Positions 22,563 through 34,345 of a DNA stretch of 64,000 bases are shown here, piece by piece; positions within the stretch are counted from its first letter, which is position 1, and every line of letters starts with the position of its first letter. Origin of the DNA: Neckera pumila (lineage: Eukaryota; Streptophyta; Bryopsida; Hypnales; Neckeraceae). The position numbers and the translations under genes were made by a program. Location of the stretch: positions 29,711,282-29,775,281 of the forward strand of contig OZ018409.1 of assembly GCA_963969595.1 (NCBI GenBank), written 5' to 3'. The notes beneath the pieces are model-generated. The model had not been told where the DNA came from, searched no databases, and saw nothing but the letters and a program-made list of their open reading frames with translations.

Positions 22563-22695
22563 AAGGCAAAGAAAATAAGTCTACAGAATTTGAACTCCTT
22601 TAGAAATACTTCACACTTCCAAAGTATGCGGCACATACATACACAAAGGCAAAGAAAACAAGTCTACAAAATTGGAACTCCTTTAGAAATACTTC
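22563..22695 (+). repeat. Direct duplication of a 50-bp block, 83 bp apart
   Basis: 'aaggcaaagaaaa' followed by 'aagtctaca' and 'aactcctttagaaatact' occurs at 22,563-22,612 and again at 22,646-22,695. Confidence 0.8.
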
Positions 22696-23343
22696 AATGA
22701 GAGATACAATTTATTGCCTAGCAATCACTCTTTACATGTACATCTGATCATCATAAACTCACGAGATTCTCCAGGAGACTTCACTGAGAGCAATCACTAA
22801 CTCCATGTACTCGGTGAATCACTGGTGTCATCAACCTCATCTCTCAGAAAGTGAGAAATCTCCTGGAAGATGCTGTCTACATGAAACTTGTAGTGTTGAA
22901 ATTTCTGCATATGAATGGGGACCGGCCTCATAATTACATGGGGTCAATGCCAACCTTTCAAAACCGATTGAATCACGCTATGCCTCAAACTTTACGCTCT
23001 TTATAGAAGTGTTTCATACTTCAATGGAAGAAGGAAACTAAGGTAGATGGGGCTATCTGCATCACTTTTAAGCTATTGCCCATATATGCAAGTGCCATAT
23101 ACTTCTGGGAAGATTTGGGGGTGATAGACAAAAAGGTTTGTAGTCAACAACCCAAACGACCGGTACCACAAGTTGTGTACATCCTATACCTCAATATATA
23201 ATTACCAAATCTGCAAAATCTGGTAGGAAATGGAATAATTTCCTAAACGATTACAGTTACCCAGGAATGTCTAACAGTTATAGTTGCCCAAGAATCCTTC
23301 AAAGTAGCCTCTTATCACTGCAGAACCCTCTGAACTGCCACAG
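22696..23343. other. Intergenic DNA downstream of the amidotransferase gene
   Basis: Mixed composition, no gene recognised. Confidence 0.4.
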
Positions 23344-23547
23344 AAACGAATCCCTAACATCTGGAAAAGAATCCCTACTACATGAATAGGAATTCCTACC
23401 ACATCAAAAGGACTCTCTAACGCATGAATAGGAATCCCCTATAATATTAAAAGGAAACCCTAACACGCGAAATGGAAACCCTAATACATGAAATGGGAAC
23501 CCTAAAACATGAAAAGCAATCCCTGATGCATGAAAGGAATCCTGGCA
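23344..23547 (-). repeat. 21-bp minisatellite, about 9.5 units
   Basis: Degenerate units of the type AATCCCTAACACATGAAAAGG repeat in phase. Because 21 is a multiple of three, one minus-strand frame stays open and reads as repeated HVLGFPF heptads, which I take as a by-product. It lies 200-400 bp downstream of the amidotransferase stop and may be in its 3' UTR. Confidence 0.85.
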
Positions 23548-23746
23548 CCTTAGTTGAAACTTGAGCTCAATTCGTACAAGTGAGAGGTTCTCAAGCCCAT
23601 GGCATGGGCCCACGATTTCACATTTCGGAGCATGTCCAAGCTTTGCTTGTGCTTAAAATCTGCTCTGCTGTGGCATGCCCAGACTATTCAAAAATCTGAA
23701 GCTGGGAAGAATGGCATAAGCTTGCAGACAGTCCCGAACTCATGAA

Positions 23747-25024
23747 TTAGGTTTTGTGCTCCAATACCTTATGCGAAACATCGACCATCATCTTATAGAA
23801 CTCCTGTAACTCCTGCACCTCATCCCTCGACATGTCCTCCATCCACTTCCGTGCATTTGTTTCCGTCTTCCTCGCAATCTCCAGCGTCCTCTCAAACACT
23901 TTGGAGCCTCTAACAGTAGCTCCCATCTGATGCAACCGATTCACTTGCTGCTTGTTCAGCGGCGAATTCGACTTCAAGAACCGAGCGCCCAGGTTGAGCT
24001 CCTGCTGCGAGGACGACGACTGCAACGCGTGCAGCGCGCTTTTCCCATTATGCACCGAGTGGACCTTCCTCTCTTGCACGTACAAATTCTTCGCCAAGGA
24101 AAAACTGTACACGAGCTCTTTCCGTCGCTTCTCAATTCCCGGCATCGTCGTCGTCTTCTCCGTCTTCTTCTTGTACCCTATCACCGCTTTTACAAACTCC
24201 TGATACGCGCGCGGACATCCCGGGTAATCAAACGACGAGTCTCCATGTTGCATACGTTCCGGGTGAAACTGCAAGCCAACAATAAACTTCCCTTCTTCCG
24301 GATTATACACATCAGGGTCGTAAAACGCTTCAACAAGTCCGTCGGGAGCGTACGCCATGGGACGAAACCTCGCGGGGAGTCGCTTCACGCCTTGGTGGTG
24401 GTAGCTGTTTACATTGATGTCCATGTCGTCAAGAAGCGAATCCGCGAACCAGTCGTGGAGTGGAGACTGTTTCACAATTGTAACAGGGTGGCGGTGTCCG
24501 TCGTAATTCGCATAGTCTATGTGTTGCACAGCAGTGACGCCCTTTTTGCGACCCAGCTCTTTCTCCACGTCTTGGTACAATGTGCCCCCGCACGCGACGT
24601 TGAGCACTTGGCTCCCCCTGCAGATGCCGAGGTAAGGGATATTACGCTCCAAGCAGCGACGCGCAAGTTGGAGCTCGATGGAGTCTTTAGCGTGGTCGAT
24701 GGAGGTATCGCTGCTGTGGGTCGCTCTGATTTCTTCCAGCTCCTCCGGGGTGAAGGCGGGCAACTCGCTGCTGTCCATGTAGTGAGTTGGGTCGACGTCC
24801 TCGCCTTCGCAGAGGAGGACGCCATGGAAAGGCTCGAAGCTGTCGAGGAATGAGGAGACGCCGGTGACGCGGGGGACGATCACGGGGACTGCGCCGTAGC
24901 TCACGATGAGGTCGAGGTGATATTCTCCGACGAAATTGACGAACTTGTTCTTGCGGACTGTGCGGCGGGAGACGATGAGGACCCGAGGCATAACTTTACC
25001 GAGCTCCGCCACACCGACCTCCAT
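23747..25024 (-). CDS. Class I glutamine amidotransferase-like / peptidase C26 family protein (At1g66860-like)
   Basis: One uninterrupted exon, 425 residues from the chosen ATG. The enzyme core spans about residues 14-285. Nucleophile Cys135 sits in LGICRGSQ, and His254/Glu256 in LQFHPE complete the triad. [10 protein letters not shown] and [11 protein letters not shown] are also typical. The match is close to Arabidopsis At1g66860/At1g15040 (GAT1_2.1 group), whose fold relates to bacterial PuuD gamma-glutamyl-GABA hydrolase, so gamma-glutamyl or glutamine hydrolysis is likely; the substrate is not shown by the sequence. About 298-425 is a plant-specific tail ([29 protein letters not shown]). 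The frame opens 40 codons earlier, but that part would translate the CA/TG microsatellite as a Val-Cys run, so the ATG at 25,024 is preferred; a second candidate is 24,991 ([10 protein letters not shown]). No transit or signal peptide is evident, suggesting a cytosolic protein. Confidence 0.93.
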   Translation of the reverse strand: MEVGVAELGKVMPRVLIVSRRTVRKNKFVNFVGEYHLDLIVSYGAVPVIVPRVTGVSSFLDSFEPFHGVLLCEGEDVDPTHYMDSSELPAFTPEELEEIRATHSSDTSIDHAKDSIELQLARRCLERNIPYLGICRGSQVLNVACGGTLYQDVEKELGRKKGVTAVQHIDYANYDGHRHPVTIVKQSPLHDWFADSLLDDMDINVNSYHHQGVKRLPARFRPMAYAPDGLVEAFYDPDVYNPEEGKFIVGLQFHPERMQHGDSSFDYPGCPRAYQEFVKAVIGYKKKTEKTTTMPGIEKRRKELVYSFSLAKNLYVQERKVHSVHNGKSALHALQSSSSQQELNLGARFLKSNSPLNKQQVNRLHQMGATVRGSKVFERTLEIARKTETNARKWMEDMSRDEVQELQEFYKMMVDVSHKVLEHKT

Positions 25025-25037
25025 CGCGCCGCCAAGA

Positions 25038-25064
25038 ACACACACACACACACACACACACACA
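25038..25064. repeat. (AC)n microsatellite, 27 bp, in the 5' UTR
   Basis: Pure AC run (GT on the transcript) beginning 14 bp upstream of the preferred start codon. Confidence 0.9.
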
Positions 25065-25641
25065 AAACACACCCAACTCCCAAAACTCCACCAAAACTCC
25101 ACCAACTCCACCAAGAATTCGCAAGAATTCGAACAAATTTCCAAAGAATTTCAACAAATTTCAGCCAAATTCCGTCAAATTCTGCCAAATTCTGTCGAAA
25201 ATTCCAGAGAATTGCGGTGAATTGTCTTCCTGAAGTGATTGATTAGGTAAGCGAGAGATGGGAAAAAGAAAGGGTGGGGGACAGGTTTTGAAGGCGCTGT
25301 GCGGAAAACAAGGAAAAGGGATAACGATGCTGCCGCCGGCCCAAGTGGCGCACTGATGCGACTGGGACGCCGGTTTAGTGATGCTTTCGGGACCTCTGTA
25401 TTGTCACATCAGTGACAAACGCGATAATACGGAGTTCTGTAACGTATTGTGACAATTATGGGGCCCAAATTTTGATGTCACTGGAATCGATAGAGGTCAG
25501 TACATTGCATGTGTTGGTAATGTTTGTGCCCCTATTCAGAAGCCACTATTGAAAGGATGTGTGATACTAGAGGGTGTGATAATAGGGGATCCGATATAAG
25601 AGAAGGTGACATTAAAGAATTTCATTCGGTGGCGGAGAAAG
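25065..25641 (-). promoter_or_regulatory. 5' UTR/promoter of the amidotransferase gene
   Basis: On the minus strand 25,075-25,215 holds short-period repeats: GGTGGAGTTTT units, then GAATTTGxxG units of 11-13 bp. A GC-rich patch (25,280-25,390) lies upstream. No further gene. Confidence 0.4.
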
Positions 25642-27263
25642 CAAGGCGGATTGGCGGGTGTACTTTCTAGAAACGGCGGGTGACGGCGTCCCATGTGGAC
25701 TTCCCGGTTGGCACTGGTTATTGGTCAGAAACAAACGAGAGGGGGTTCGTCTACGTGGCTGTGAATGTGGCGCGAATTTCATGATTGGCCCATTAGTTTT
25801 TGCTGACTCCCATCCCACGTCAGCACTCTTGCTCCTCCTCTGCTGGGTGAGGAAGAGGGCACCACCCGAAACCACCACTTTTGGATATTGTGCCTAGTTA
25901 CTATTATTAGACTGGTCAAATCTTCACATTTTATTTTTGGCAAGTGATTGAAAAGTGGTTTCCATGCACCAAAGAACATGACATTTGGATACCAAATGCA
26001 AAAGTTATCTTGGGTCAAAGTTTTCTTGGTATATTAGAAGTATTGAAATCACTTTTTTACGTAAGGCAGGCAACTCCATTTCCGCTCACTTAAGCAATTC
26101 GACAATGTTGCAGCGTGGAGAAGTTAATTGCAGAATTTTTCCAAGCTGCGGAGATAGGATTCCCGAAGGTTGCAAGTTTTCCAAAAAATTTCTTTGCAAA
26201 ATGTAATTATTACAAATTTTTTGGTTGAAGATTCTTTCTGTCCCACTCTGGTCGTATAGCTGTCCTATTTCCGATCAAAGAGGAGCTACAAAATTGTTCA
26301 GCGTTGGAACCAGTCACGATGTACCACGATTGTATCAAATGCGATCATCTTTTCTTCCCTCCCTACACCAAAAGAGAACACCCTACTTGCACACAAATGG
26401 GAGGGTGATCGGAAATGGGAGATCTACCTTAGGTACATATTGAGAGATTGATCTAAAGTGATGGTGGCGGTTTTGGGATTCAGTGGCACATTTGTGTGTG
26501 TCCACCTCATACTCAATGTTCTTTCAATTAACCCTGAACTCTGTTGAGGATGCAAAACGTCCTTCACTTGAGAATGTAGGATGAAAAAAAAAACATTTTT
26601 AATTTCATTCAATTGTTCTTTTAGAAGTTGCTTGAATGCATTTTTTATGAATTGTACTGCAAATTTCCTCATTGTGGTATTACTGACTATTCTAAAGAAG
26701 AAGATGTTTAATCTATAGATCCCCTTTAAGGTTAATAGTGCATTTTGGCCATTTCTTGCTATTTACTCTTGATGTGAATTTTAGCCATTAAATTGATACT
26801 TGTTGACTTTGAGTTCAACTTTTGAAATGAATTTTACAAAGTGCAGTTTCTACTCTAAATGGAAATTTTTGAAAAGTTTGTACATTTCAATATTTTATAG
26901 CAATATGATCTTTAGTTCTAAAACCATGATTTTTTTCTTTCTAATATAAGAATGACACAATAGCTTTAGTTTATACATGATGTTATAAACTATAATATAC
27001 ATCTATAGTGAAAAGTTCAAAATTTTTGAATGTATTATGTATTTGATATGATTTTTCTTCATTTTTTCTTAAAAAATTCATAATAATTTTAATTTTTTAC
27101 CAAAAAAAATGAAAATTTTATGACTTGTACTAAACATATGATTTCATCTATGAAAATAAAACAATAAAATTTTCATTCACATCTAGTTGCAAAATGTCAT
27201 CAAACAAAGTGATGGATGTGAGACTTGAGATTAGTGTTCATGGGCCAATCCTTCCAAGGTTAA
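25642..27263 (+). repeat. Dispersed block E, copy 1 (about 1.6 kb), ending in TTAA
   Basis: The same order of sequence blocks occurs at 46,255-47,309 in the same orientation. Shared blocks include 'cccatgtggacttcc', 'atttggatacc', 'gatggcggttttggga'-like, 'aagaagaagatgtttaat' and 'gatgtgaattttag'. Both end CCTTCCAAGGTTA(A). The copies differ by indels, copy 1 being about 570 bp longer. No convincing ORF. Confidence 0.75.
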
Positions 27264-29132
27264 AGTAAGATGACCAACAATTGTCCCTCTACTTGTTCCT
27301 TATATATAGATTGATTGGACTCACTATTATTTTCTTCAATAGAACAATATATTAGAGATATTTTCAAATGTGTTTTAGTCAACTCATTTCTTAAGAAGAA
27401 AAAAATAATTCCCTCCATTCCAAAATGATCTTCATGTTGGCCTTAATTTTTTGTCCCAAAATGATCTTCCTATTGTACTTTGTGACGTTGCAAATTGCTT
27501 AAATTTGGTTTTTGATTGCTATTTGGGACCAACAAAACAACTCCAAGTAGTAATTTGTCCTCCATCTATGCAATCATCAATCAAAAGACAATTGAAATGA
27601 TTAAAGGGATCAATCAATACTATTTATTTTTATTTTTTGCATTTTTTGTGAATATTGCCTAATTGAAAGAGATGAAGTTCTAGGAGGTGGAACAAAGGGC
27701 CACATATGGTCATGGACATATACTAAATGCCTACAAAATGACGACCTCACACTCAACAATTGATTGACCAATGGTGCTCTTTGAAAATGCCAAAAAAAAT
27801 ATACTTTTTAATACTCCAAATTACACTTTGAAAAGGGATCCGAAACTCAAAATTTCTAGAATGCTACGAGACAATGCACCAAATTCTACTTACAGAGCAA
27901 AATTGGTTCTTAAAATGTTATTCTTACCATTAATCTGGAACATTTTGTCCAACAAGATCATTTTGGGATAGAGATAGTACATTACAGGTGGCCAAAACAA
28001 CTTTATACAACTTTTTATTGGTTGTCACTAACTAGGGAGGCTATTCCCGTCTATATAAATTCTAATGTGGCCCTCTTAATCCTAGAAAGATGCAACCTTA
28101 TCACCAAGGTAGTCATTAAAAAATAATGAGATTCAAAAGAATAATTAGATGAATTATAGTTACATTCTTGATTTTATTTTTTCCTTGAATGCCATTCAAT
28201 AGACACGTTTAGCCCTCAATGTCCTTATTGGATTAATCCTTTACATAGTTGCAATAAAGAATGTCTTCTTTGATGGAAGAATAATTAATGAACCTTTTAC
28301 AAGTGTAAAAATTGCATGATGGTGATCATTGAAGTCATATAATTCTGACTTTTCAACTCATTTGCAACCCTTTGAACCCCAATTCCACATACAATGAGTT
28401 GTCACAATGAAAACCCACTACATTAGGAATGCACAAAGTAAGATTGGATCCAAACTAGAGGTTGCAATTAAGTTGTGGCCGCAATTTTGGGTTACCTATA
28501 TAAATGCATCTCATAGGAGAACATGAACTTGCTCTAATAGATGAGTTTTGTGAATTTAGGAGGTGCACTAATATGAAATTCACAATATTTTAGATATAAT
28601 GTAGTCTATACTATTTCATACTATCTCAAATAGTGGGATTGTCAATCATAGGCTTTCATCCAAGTTTGTCCACTTTCATCTAAATTACAATGGAATGTTC
28701 ATACGAATAAAATACATTCATCCAACATTCATTTAATTCAATGTGAAGGATCTTGCACTATTGAAAATTTTACACTTCAAAAATTAACTTGTATAGTTCA
28801 TAAATATTTATTAGAAAACTCTTTGAAATGGTGACAATGAAATCCATCATCTTTCCAATTTTGAATAGAAATGATATTTTATCTACATTATTTTTTAATC
28901 ATTCATGAATTTTATTCACTAATAGTATTTGTCAACAAATTTAAGAAGTTTTATTTTTAAAACAAACAATTTTATGAAAGATTCTTTCTAGTATTTCACC
29001 TTCTAGTGAAATTTGCCACTAAGTATATACTAGTTAATGTATTTTTCTTCACTCTGGATTGTTTGAAATGGTTGTGGATTCAATATTTCAATTTACTTAT
29101 CCTTTATTTATTTTTTTGCATAGGCATAGTAT
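27264..29132. other. AT-rich intergenic DNA, nothing recognised
   Basis: A short direct repeat (CCAAAATGATCTTC, near 27,419 and 27,456) is the only structure noticed. Confidence 0.5.
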
Positions 29133-29717
29133 TTAACTTTTAAAAGACAATGGCACATTTTGGGCGGAAATTATTAAAAATTGCCATTTTATAGAGCAAT
29201 GCAAAAAAAAGGAAAATTAACAAAAAAAGAAAAGAAAAAAACATACAAAGTTACACTAGACTATAATGGTAATTAATGTGCAAAAATTCTTTTAGAAACT
29301 TTGGACTCATAGCTTGAAAGATTATAGCATTTTCAATTAGAAAAAAAAATGCTCAACCTCGACTAACAAGGTCAACAGACTTTGACTCATCTTGGAGTGA
29401 GACTTTTGCACCAATTACAGTATTTTTTTTTATAAACTTTTACTATATCATATTCATTATCTACAAAGCCAAATTTTAGAAGTAAAAGAGAGTTTTGCAT
29501 AAGTTTGCCAAAATTGCTTGATTAGCTTGAAAAACTCCAGGTAGCATAACTTTTGATATGGGTATCTAATCCTCAAATTCTTTAATATCTACAAATGAGG
29601 TATATATCCACCATCTTACGTCAAAATTTCAAAGAAATCTATCAAAAATTGACTCCAAAATAACCTAAATGAATTTCCAATTATCCACTCGGTGGACAAT
29701 TGTCTTTTGGGGATTAA
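29133..29717. mobile_element. TTAA-bounded element A10, diverged short member of family A (585 bp)
   Basis: Begins TTAACTTTTAAAAGACAATGG and ends TTTTGGGGATTAA. Near the right end ATCCACTCGGTGGAC occupies the place of the family hairpin, with an A-T pair where others have C-G or G-C. The interior resembles family A around 'aaattttagaagtaaaagag' and 'ataacttttgat'. Confidence 0.6.
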
Positions 29718-31130
29718 AACGTATTAATATAACTTTGGTGTGATTACCTTATATCTGCAATGAACATGAGAAAGCCACAAGAATGCTTGTTGAAATGAAA
29801 AAATCACCAATTAGGAAATTATTCTTTAGTATAATAAGTTCAAACCAAGGGAGGCTTGTCATTGAGAATTTCATATCAATACGGAAATGATCTTTAGTTT
29901 CTACTTCAAGTTAAGGATCTATTTACAACTCAATTGCTCAACACTCCAAATAATTAGACGTAATTCAACTTCAACAACAGTAGTTAATTAACCCATGCAA
30001 ATCCAACAATTCCAACTATTGCAAACCAAATTTGGCATTCACACAATCAAACAACAAGCACTCATAGATCCAACACAAATCCATCAATCACAAACACAAT
30101 AAAATCCAAATAGGCAACTAAATTCTATTAATCATTAATCTATAGTAACAAATACAACAACCAACTTGGGCTGGATTCCACGCTCTCTTTGCAATGGGTG
30201 ACAATTCTAATTTAGGAAGAACCTAAATACTTCACATTCCACACCGTTTCAATTCCCAAGTCACAAATCCCAAGTAGGAACTAGACATTCTGAATCCCTC
30301 TTCCATTAATTGATATTTTTTGAAACGTTAAGTCTTCACCTTTCACTGTCAAGGTTTTCGAGGCTTCTTGAACCACTTGCAAAAAATTGATCTCTAGTGA
30401 TTGAAATTTTTAAGGCATTTTTATGTACAAGTCATTTACTATTAAAGCTTCTTACATCATTTCAATATCTTGGCCTTCCATCATTTGGTCTTCTTAGGCT
30501 TGAACCACTTCCAAATTTTGGAATGCTACAACAAAGGCTATTTGTGCCTCTAGAATGTCTTCTGTGGCATCAACAATACTTTCTTTTCCAATTGGAGCTT
30601 CATCACCACTTTCTTTGGTGTCTTTAGACTTTGTATTCATTACCATGAGGTAAATGTGCACAAAATGTGGGATAACTATTAAAAGTGATAAATATAATAC
30701 ACACTATAAATACAAGCCAACACATTAGGTAACCGAATTATATTTTCAAATAAGAAATTGATGAAGCAAAGAAATTTGAATGCATTTTAGCGTCATTAGA
30801 AAATACATAATATGTCACCAATGCCAAATACATATTCTTTGTATTTTGAACAAATAGTTCGGTTAGAAGGAAAAAATACATATGTAACTCCATATTAAAT
30901 GTAATATATATAGGCTTTCAAAAAGCAAAAGAGATATCAAAATAGTATAGAATGTAAAATATGGAATTGTAAACTCAATTTTTTTAAATCCAACATTTGT
31001 CCTAGTAAAAGAGTGTCAATGAAATTTGATGGACTCGTCCTTTATGTCTGTCCTCTATATAGAAAGTTTTTCAAGTTGGATGACATGTTTGTCAAGAAGT
31101 TATGTCTTTAGAAACTATTGAGCCAATCAA
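29718..31130. other. Intergenic DNA; AC-rich stretch and one doubtful small ORF
   Basis: 29,940-30,130 is rich in CAA/CAAC. A 50-residue minus-strand ORF from an ATG at 30,646 to a stop at 30,494 has a charged, coding-like composition (KESGDEAPIGKES) but matches nothing I know. Otherwise nothing seen. Confidence 0.35.
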
Positions 31131-32051
31131 TTAACCCCTAAAGGACCAAGGCCATTTTTCTGCCAAAAAACACTCAAAACTGCCATCTCTATAGCAAAGA
31201 CTTAAAACATTTGAAAATCGAATTCTTTTTTTCACATCTAACCATAGGATCTTATACCTAACTAGTATGATAATGTGTAGAAAAAATTTCAGAATTTTTG
31301 ATTGCACAAAGTGCAAGATATCTAAGTTTAAAGTGAAAAAAACAAGTTTTCAGCACATTGTCTGACTAGATTTTTTGACTTTGAACGTTTTTAACTTAAA
31401 ATTTTTGCACTACAGAGTTTTGAGCTTTAAATCTTTATAGTGGAGAATTAATTTGAGAGTCTAGCAAGAAAAATTTAAATCAAAATATCTTAATTTCATT
31501 ATTAAAAAAATTGTTAAGTAGAAGAAGATGCAACATAGAAGGAAAATCTAAAATCTAAATATCTTTTATATGGAATTAAAATGCAATAATTTCAATGGTG
31601 AGTTTGTTTTAGAAAAATAACTAAACCTCGTGAAACTTCTTAAAAAAGAAATTGCATTTAGAAATGAATCCTACAAGTGTGTTTTTACATGAAAATGATC
31701 TAAGTGCCCAAAAATCTAGATTGTCCGTAACTTTCTCATAACAAATCCAAATGGAATGAATCAAAGCTTTCCAGATAGACAAAAATATAATCTATAGGGT
31801 AAAAAATTTAATTTTTTTTTAATTCAGTTTTTGCAAAAAAATTTGTTATTGCCCCTTCTCACTTGTTTTGAGTTTATTTGGGTATAACTTTTGTTGCCAG
31901 GCACCGTTTGGAGAAAAAAATATTCCCACAAAGCTTATTAGTTTTTCTACCTTTAAAGAAGTTTCAAAAAATCAGGACAAAAATTCAGCCCGTAGGTACC
32001 TACCCGAAATCCCAAATGTCCGCTAAACGGACAATAGTCCTTAGAGGTTAA
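31131..32051. mobile_element. TTAA-bounded piggyBac-like element, copy A4 (921 bp)
   Basis: Starts TTAACCCCTAAAGGACCAAGG and ends AGTCCTTAGAGGTTAA. The subterminal hairpin is GTCCGCTAAACGGAC. Full length by comparison with A2, A5 and A6. No transposase. Confidence 0.85.
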
Positions 32052-33140
32052 ACAATCTTGTCCATTTGCGTTGCAGCTTCTTTTATCCCAATTATCCATC
32101 ATAATAATTAAATTTCTCCTTGACAATGAATACCTTGAAGGACACTAGGATTAAAGTTAATGTTATGATGGACATATTGACGTTCAAAAAATTACAGTCA
32201 ATTAAGGACACTATTTATATATATGAATCCACACTACACACATATTAAAAAAACTACAAACTCACTAACATATTTCATGAAGGCTAGCTAAAATAAACAA
32301 CTCCATGATAGAAGAAGGTGGCGGAAAGTCAACCAAGTCTTCTAAATCATCCAAAAACTCCACCTGCGTGGCTCTGCGGTCCTTATAACAAAATGCTTTT
32401 GCTAGTCTAATAAACAATAGCAATGCAAATTAGGAGAGAGGTACGCTTCCAATACGATAGTGTCATCCTCTCTCACACTGCTCATAAGTAGAACATGTAA
32501 AATCACTCCATGAGCACCGCCACGATTTAAGTTTTAGTTTGCTATATATCACCATCATCATATTTTTCTATCCCAATATGACGTGGTCTATTTGTATTTG
32601 TTTATTATGAAGCGGTAGTCATAATGGGTGCTGACGGGTCCGAATTGTGGCCAAATATAGACTGCCAAAATGAAAAAAACAACTCTTTTCAATTTAAGAT
32701 TTGTCTTAGGGTAAGAAGTGTCCATGAAATTTGTTGGACCCATCCTCTATGTCCATTCTCTGCATGTAGTCCGTCAATCAAGTTGGATGACTTATATGTC
32801 TATGGAACTCATATTGGTTTCTCATTTGGGATACTTATAGATTATTTTTTTACATATGAAGAGATTCAATAAAAAATGATTCTTTTTTTAAGTGAAAATG
32901 AATTTGACATGGCTGGTTTAGTTCATCTTTAAGTACATTATTCATTTGTTTTGCTGTATTGCAGATATCATTAGCACTGGCTGTAAAGGTGTATAAGTTG
33001 CAAGGATCGGTGTGAATGTCCTAGACCATTATAAAGATATGTAGATGATTGGAAGTTGGTCACCAACAGAGACCACATATAAGATGGCCGCTTCACCAAG
33101 ATGGGCAAAGTCACGCCCTTCAAAGTAGGCATAATAGGTA
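32052..33140. other. Intergenic DNA, nothing recognised
   Basis: No gene or RNA features found by eye. Confidence 0.45.
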
Positions 33141-33250
33141 GGGTAACGACCCAGTGGAAGGTCTTTACTCAAATGAGGGACTCACCGAGGCCGGCAGGCC
33201 AAGGGTGGGTCCTTCATTTGAGTAAGGACCACCCACGAGGTCGTTGCCCG
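33141..33250. repeat. Long inverted repeat: about 47-bp arms around a 15-bp loop
   Basis: The left arm (33,141-33,187) pairs with the right arm (33,203-33,250). Matching blocks are GGGTAACGACC / GGTCGTTGCCC and TTACTCAAATGA / TCATTTGAGTAA. It could fold into a near-continuous hairpin RNA. Further AACGACGAGG direct repeats follow at 33,270-33,290. Confidence 0.75.
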
Positions 33251-34033
33251 GTGTAAAGACACAACAACGACGAGGCAACAACGACGAGGTATTTTAGAGT
33301 GTGAGGAGGTCTAACATGTCAGATAAGGCACCATCCACTCCTCTAGCAAAGTCGTTGCCGGGTCTTTACGATGGAAGGAGGATGGTACCCAAATGCGACC
33401 AACATTCTAGAGGGGAGATCACCACCTTGTGGAAGAAGTACGACTACGGCACCTTCAATGTGAAATTCACTCTGTGTCACACCACCAATGTTGCCAAGAC
33501 GTCAATTCAAGGGCCCAATGGTCCGAAGACTCTACAATGGTCGACACCATTCTAAATGAAGTACACACAAATTTCCCAATTGCAAATCATGTATGTGATG
33601 GATAAGTGGCTCTTCCTTCAGGATCTCAGACCTAAGGTTTGTGCACCTCACTCCATTATCAACACTTAGATTTGGCAAAATGACAAAAATGGTCAATCAT
33701 ATGTTTTCAAGAGCAATCACGTATTTGAGATAATGAGTGAGAATTGAAGCATTTTGTGCTTCAAGGAATTTTTTGATTTCAGGGGAGTCTAATATCATGT
33801 GTAGGTACCATATGATAGATCAACTTCAAAGATTTTAGAACTTATTTAATGTGACTTTGGAAATTTATGAAACTACTTTGTTTGGAATTTTCTTTGAGAT
33901 TGCTAATATTCTCATTCAAATCAATTTCATCAAATTGGCAATATTCCAATACTTTGGCACAATTCAGGATGCATAGCCTCAACTCCAAATCTATAGTTAC
34001 CTACCCTAGTTTGTGGCCTGAAATTAGACCTTT
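33251..34033. other. Moderate-GC DNA with a possible relic ORF, otherwise AT-rich
   Basis: 33,301-33,555 is open on the plus strand (84 residues). It is GC-richer than its surroundings and codon-like beyond its stop, but I recognise no family. It may be a decayed coding region. From 33,700 AT-rich. Confidence 0.3.
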
Positions 34034-34345
34034 GTGAATATCACAATATTTGGCTGTGCGAATATCGCCAATTTCAAGAATTTTTACCACGTAATTGTGA
34101 TTCCCTGTGCGGCCACTGTGAGCATTTTCCAAAATGGGTCCACTGTGGCAGAAGTGGGAGGGGTGGAGATGGGGCAGGAATTGTACACTAAAGTGAGACA
34201 GGCTAATGTGTACTTGCTCACAGTCCTCTTTGGAACCAGGAGTCAGTTGGAAATAAAGAGAGGACAATGTGTGGAGATGTGGCCTTGTTTTCCATTCATT
34301 TGTGGTTTGAATCACGCAGCGTTCCGAAGCCCATATTCTGGATGA
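34034..34345 (+). CDS. Unrecognised ORF, 103 residues, possible gene relic
   Basis: I do not recognise this protein. It has an ATG, a TGA stop and a region (about residues 25-90) whose composition looks coding: stretches such as GGVEMGQELYTKVRQ, NVYLLTVLFGTRSQLEIK and EMWPCFPFICG. Base composition is GC-richer than the flanks. There is no neighbouring exon that I can join with confidence, and no signal peptide or membrane segment. It may be an exon of a decayed host gene, part of a mobile element, or chance. Confidence 0.2.
   Translation: MNITIFGCANIANFKNFYHVIVIPCAATVSIFQNGSTVAEVGGVEMGQELYTKVRQANVYLLTVLFGTRSQLEIKRGQCVEMWPCFPFICGLNHAAFRSPYSG

Noticed and set aside
23930..24853. 307-codon plus-strand open frame
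   Set aside because: It lies antisense to the clearly conserved amidotransferase gene; its Arg/Val/Leu-rich product is a codon-bias shadow.
24901..25188. Use of the ATG at 25,144 or another frame as the amidotransferase start
   Set aside because: The extension translates the AC microsatellite and short repeats, and family members start near the [10 protein letters not shown] segment.
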